Shown here: positions 61,949-64,000 of the stretch, piece after piece | How positions within the stretch are numbered: the first letter of the stretch is position 1 | Layout: each line of letters opens with the position of its first letter | DNA from: CAVZCC01 sp963773765 | GTDB lineage: Bacteria; Actinomycetota; Acidimicrobiia; Acidimicrobiales; Microtrichaceae | DNA: 64,000 nucleotides | Assembly: GCA_963773765.1 (NCBI GenBank) | Contig: CAVZCC010000001.1 | Span: forward strand, 496,001-560,000 | Reading direction: 5' to 3' | Position numbers and translations under genes: made by a program | The notes under the pieces: model-generated | What the model saw: only the letters and a program-made list of their open reading frames with translations | What the model was told of the DNA's origin: nothing | Database searches by the model: none

Positions 61949-63592
61949 TCACAGGCCCAGGCGCACCCCGTCCGAGGACCGCTCCATCCACCGGGGCCCG
62001 GCCCAGCGGTCCACCAGCGCCAGCACCACCCCGCACACCAGCACGAGGATGCAGCTCAGCGCCATGGCCTGGCCGAAGCCCGCCGGCCCCGGCCGGGACA
62101 GCAGGCGCTCCACCGCGACCGGGACCGTGGGGCGGTCGGCCCGGGCCAGGAAGACGGTGGCACCGAACTCACCCAGGCACGCCACCAGGGCCAGACCCGC
62201 CGCGGCCACCACCGCACCCCGGACCATCGGCAGCTCCACCCGCCACCACCGGGCCCGACGGTCCGCGCCCAGCACCGCGGCCGCCTCCGACACCGACGAC
62301 GGCAGCTCCCGCAGCGCTGGTCCCACCACCCGCACCACCAGCGGCACCGCCACCAACGCCTGGGCCGCGGGCACCAGCCACCACGCCCGGCGCAGGTCCA
62401 ACGGCGGGCGGCCCGCCACCAACAGCAGCCCCAGGCCCACGGTCGTGGCCGACACCCCGAGCGGGAGCAGCAGCACCCGGTCCGCCGCCCCGCCGGGACG
62501 GCGTGCCACCAGGGCGGACGCGGGGACAGCCACCAGCACCGCCACGGTGGCGGCCAGCGTCGCGGTCACGAGCGACACCGCCAGGGCGTCCCACGGGGAC
62601 ACGGCGAGCCCCGTTCCCGCGGCGGCGGACCCCAGGCCGGTCCAGTGCTCCAGGCCGTGCCCGTCCCCCACCCGCAGGGACCGTTCGGCCAGGGCCGCCA
62701 GGGGCAGCACGCTGACCAACCCCACCACCGCGACGGCGCCCACCACCTCGGTCCACTCCCGTGGCCCCCGGGGAGCACGGGCCATGGTGGTGGTCCGCCG
62801 TCCCGGCGACACGGTGCGTCGGGCCAGGCGGGCATGCAGGGCCAACGTGGCCACCACGGCGACCACCTGCAGGCCGGCCAGCACCGCGGCACCGGACAGG
62901 TCGAACTGCCGGGTCGCCCGGACCCAGATCTCCACCTCCACCGTCGTCACCGGTCCCCCGCCCAGGACCACGATCACACCGAAGCTGGTCAGGCAGAACA
63001 GGAACACCACCACCGCCGCCGACACCACCGCGGGGGCCACCGCCGGCAGCAGCACGCGGCGGGCCGCCTGCACCGGCGTGGCCCCCAGGACGCGTGCCGC
63101 GGCCTCCAGGTCCGGGTCCAGGTCGGCCAGGGCCGCCGCCACCACTCGGACCATGACCGCCAGGTTGAAGCACAGGTGCGCAGCCAGGATCGCCCACCAC
63201 GTGCCCCGGGCATCCGCCAGGCCGGAGGGCCCGAGCAGCGACGCGAACGCAGCGCCCACGATCACCGTCGGCAGCACGAACGGCACCGTCGCGGCGGTGC
63301 GCACCAGACCGCGGCCCCGGAACCGGAACCGGGCGAGCACCCATGCCACCGGGACGCCGACCGCCACCGTGAGACCGCACGACACCGCGGCCTGGCCGAC
63401 GGTGACCGCGACCACCCGCCAGGTCCGCCACGAGGACAGCACCCGGTCCAACGCCTCGGTGCTCCATCCGCCGTCCACCCGCACCGCCCGGGCCAACACC
63501 GCGAGCACCGGGACGGCCACGGCCACGAACACCACGGCGACGGCCAGCCGGCCCAGCCGCGGGGACGGCCCCGAACCCGTGGGCTGCCTCAC
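61949..63592 (-). CDS. thiP: thiamine-type ABC transporter permease (two permease domains)
   Basis: A 547-residue inner-membrane protein with two fused binding-protein-dependent permease domains, each with the EAA loop (EAAARVLGATPVQAARRVLLP and EAAAVLGADRRARWWRVELP). The architecture is that of ThiP and iron-type (FbpB) permeases. The partner binding protein looks ThiB-like, favouring thiamine. GTG (63590-63592) overlaps its stop by four bases. No ATPase gene is in view; it may lie beyond the right edge or be shared. Confidence 0.88.
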   Translation of the reverse strand: MRQPTGSGPSPRLGRLAVAVVFVAVAVPVLAVLARAVRVDGGWSTEALDRVLSSWRTWRVVAVTVGQAAVSCGLTVAVGVPVAWVLARFRFRGRGLVRTAATVPFVLPTVIVGAAFASLLGPSGLADARGTWWAILAAHLCFNLAVMVRVVAAALADLDPDLEAAARVLGATPVQAARRVLLPAVAPAVVSAAVVVFLFCLTSFGVIVVLGGGPVTTVEVEIWVRATRQFDLSGAAVLAGLQVVAVVATLALHARLARRTVSPGRRTTTMARAPRGPREWTEVVGAVAVVGLVSVLPLAALAERSLRVGDGHGLEHWTGLGSAAAGTGLAVSPWDALAVSLVTATLAATVAVLVAVPASALVARRPGGAADRVLLLPLGVSATTVGLGLLLVAGRPPLDLRRAWWLVPAAQALVAVPLVVRVVGPALRELPSSVSEAAAVLGADRRARWWRVELPMVRGAVVAAAGLALVACLGEFGATVFLARADRPTVPVAVERLLSRPGPAGFGQAMALSCILVLVCGVVLALVDRWAGPRWMERSSDGVRLGL

Positions 63593-64000
63593 TCCATCAG
63601 GTTGCGCCACTGCTCCACCCAGGCGTCGCGCTGCTCGTCGATCACCTCGGCGTCGATGCTGCGGGGCGACCCGGGGACCGCGGCCCACTGCTGGAACTCC
63701 GACGGCAACGGGGTGCCCCGCACAGCGGGCAGGACGAAGTTGGTCAGCGGCAGCTCGGCCTGCCAGGCCGGGGTGAGCATGAACGAGACCAGCGTCCGGG
63801 CCAGGTCCGGGTGTTCGGCACCGGCCAGCACCCCGGCGTACTCGACCTGCGACACGCACGTGTCGGTCATGACCGTGGAGGACGGCGCGGTCGCCCCCGT
63901 CTCGCTCAGGGCCACCTCGGCCGGCGGGCTGGTGGCGTAGGAGACCACCAGCGGCCGGTCACCGCCGGACACCGTGTAGTCGGTGAAGTAGGCGTCGTCC
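63589..64000 (-). CDS. thiB: thiamine-type ABC transporter substrate-binding protein, N-terminus beyond window
   Basis: Only the last ~136 residues are present. GGDRPLVVSYATSPPAEV, TDTCVSQVEYAGVLAGA and the C-terminal FVLPAVRGTPLPSEF match ThiB-like periplasmic/lipoprotein binding proteins. The SYATSPPAE segment is characteristic of thiamine binders. The gene enters from the right edge and is coupled to the permease by a four-base overlap. A TPP riboswitch, if present, would be outside the window. Confidence 0.88.
   Translation of the reverse strand, partial: DDAYFTDYTVSGGDRPLVVSYATSPPAEVALSETGATAPSSTVMTDTCVSQVEYAGVLAGAEHPDLARTLVSFMLTPAWQAELPLTNFVLPAVRGTPLPSEFQQWAAVPGSPRSIDAEVIDEQRDAWVEQWRNLME

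Overview
The window is very GC-rich, densely packed bacterial chromosome (about one gene per kb, mostly minus strand, many 4-base ATGA/GTGA gene overlaps). It looks like an actinobacterium. The evidence is a mycothiol ligase (mshC), an F420:NADPH oxidoreductase (npdG), a phosphatidylinositol-mannoside operon (pgsA, acyltransferase, pimA), RelA/SpoT of the bifunctional type, and gene orders known from Actinomycetota (mltG-ruvX-alaS-rarA-aspS-hisS; relA-secF-secD-yajC-ruvB-ruvA-ruvC-yebC-pdxT-pdxS-pimA-pgsA-HIT-thrS). The Thr-rich linkers, the APH/DUF6285 protein and the overall style suggest class Acidimicrobiia; that class assignment is inference. No tRNA, rRNA, CRISPR array, insertion sequence or phage gene was seen.

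Layout. 1-8.5 kb (minus): a DUF4388 protein cut by the window edge, aroE, mltG, ruvX, alaS, two small membrane proteins and rarA. 8.5-14.8 kb (minus): a five-gene operon preceded by a cobalamin riboswitch. It encodes a secreted alpha/alpha-barrel protein with a sortase-type LALTG tail, a secreted DUF4430 protein, and an ECF transporter (EcfT, fused EcfA1A2, EcfS). This looks like a split, surface-displayed counterpart of animal transcobalamin/intrinsic factor feeding a B12 importer, and is the most interesting system here. 14.8-20.3 kb (minus): aspS, hisS, an unknown conserved-looking protein and a leishmanolysin-like lipoprotein. 20.6-22.4 kb (plus): a GGDEF-EAL c-di-GMP protein with visibly less GC-biased codons. 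22.6-34.4 kb (minus): relA/spoT, secF, secD, yajC, tgt, queA, an acyl-CoA dehydrogenase, ruvB, ruvA, ruvC. 34.6-36.7 kb (plus): an ABC-2 type ATPase and permease. 36.7-46.5 kb (minus): peroxiredoxin, yebC, pdxT, pdxS, an M48-like pseudopeptidase, pimA, a PIM-type acyltransferase, pgsA, a membrane protein, a HIT protein and thrS. 46.5-54 kb (minus): plsC, mshC, npdG, a PIG-L deacetylase, a phosphotransferase-DUF6285 fusion and two CBS/CNNM membrane proteins. 54.1-59.3 kb (plus): a MarR regulator with a clear operator, a heterodimeric ABC exporter and a third ABC ATPase. 59.3-64 kb (minus): glgX, an SRPBCC protein, and a thiamine-type ABC permease plus binding protein running off the right edge.

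Two window-wide patterns stand out. First, at least ten genes have a TANNNT -10 element only 6-9 bases before the start codon and usually no Shine-Dalgarno sequence, so leaderless transcription appears common. Second, about nine single-base indels, almost all insertions, fall between 33.8 and 40.9 kb and break ruvA, an ABC permease, yebC, the M48-like gene and pimA, while the rest of the window is intact. This points to locally poor consensus sequence rather than gene decay.
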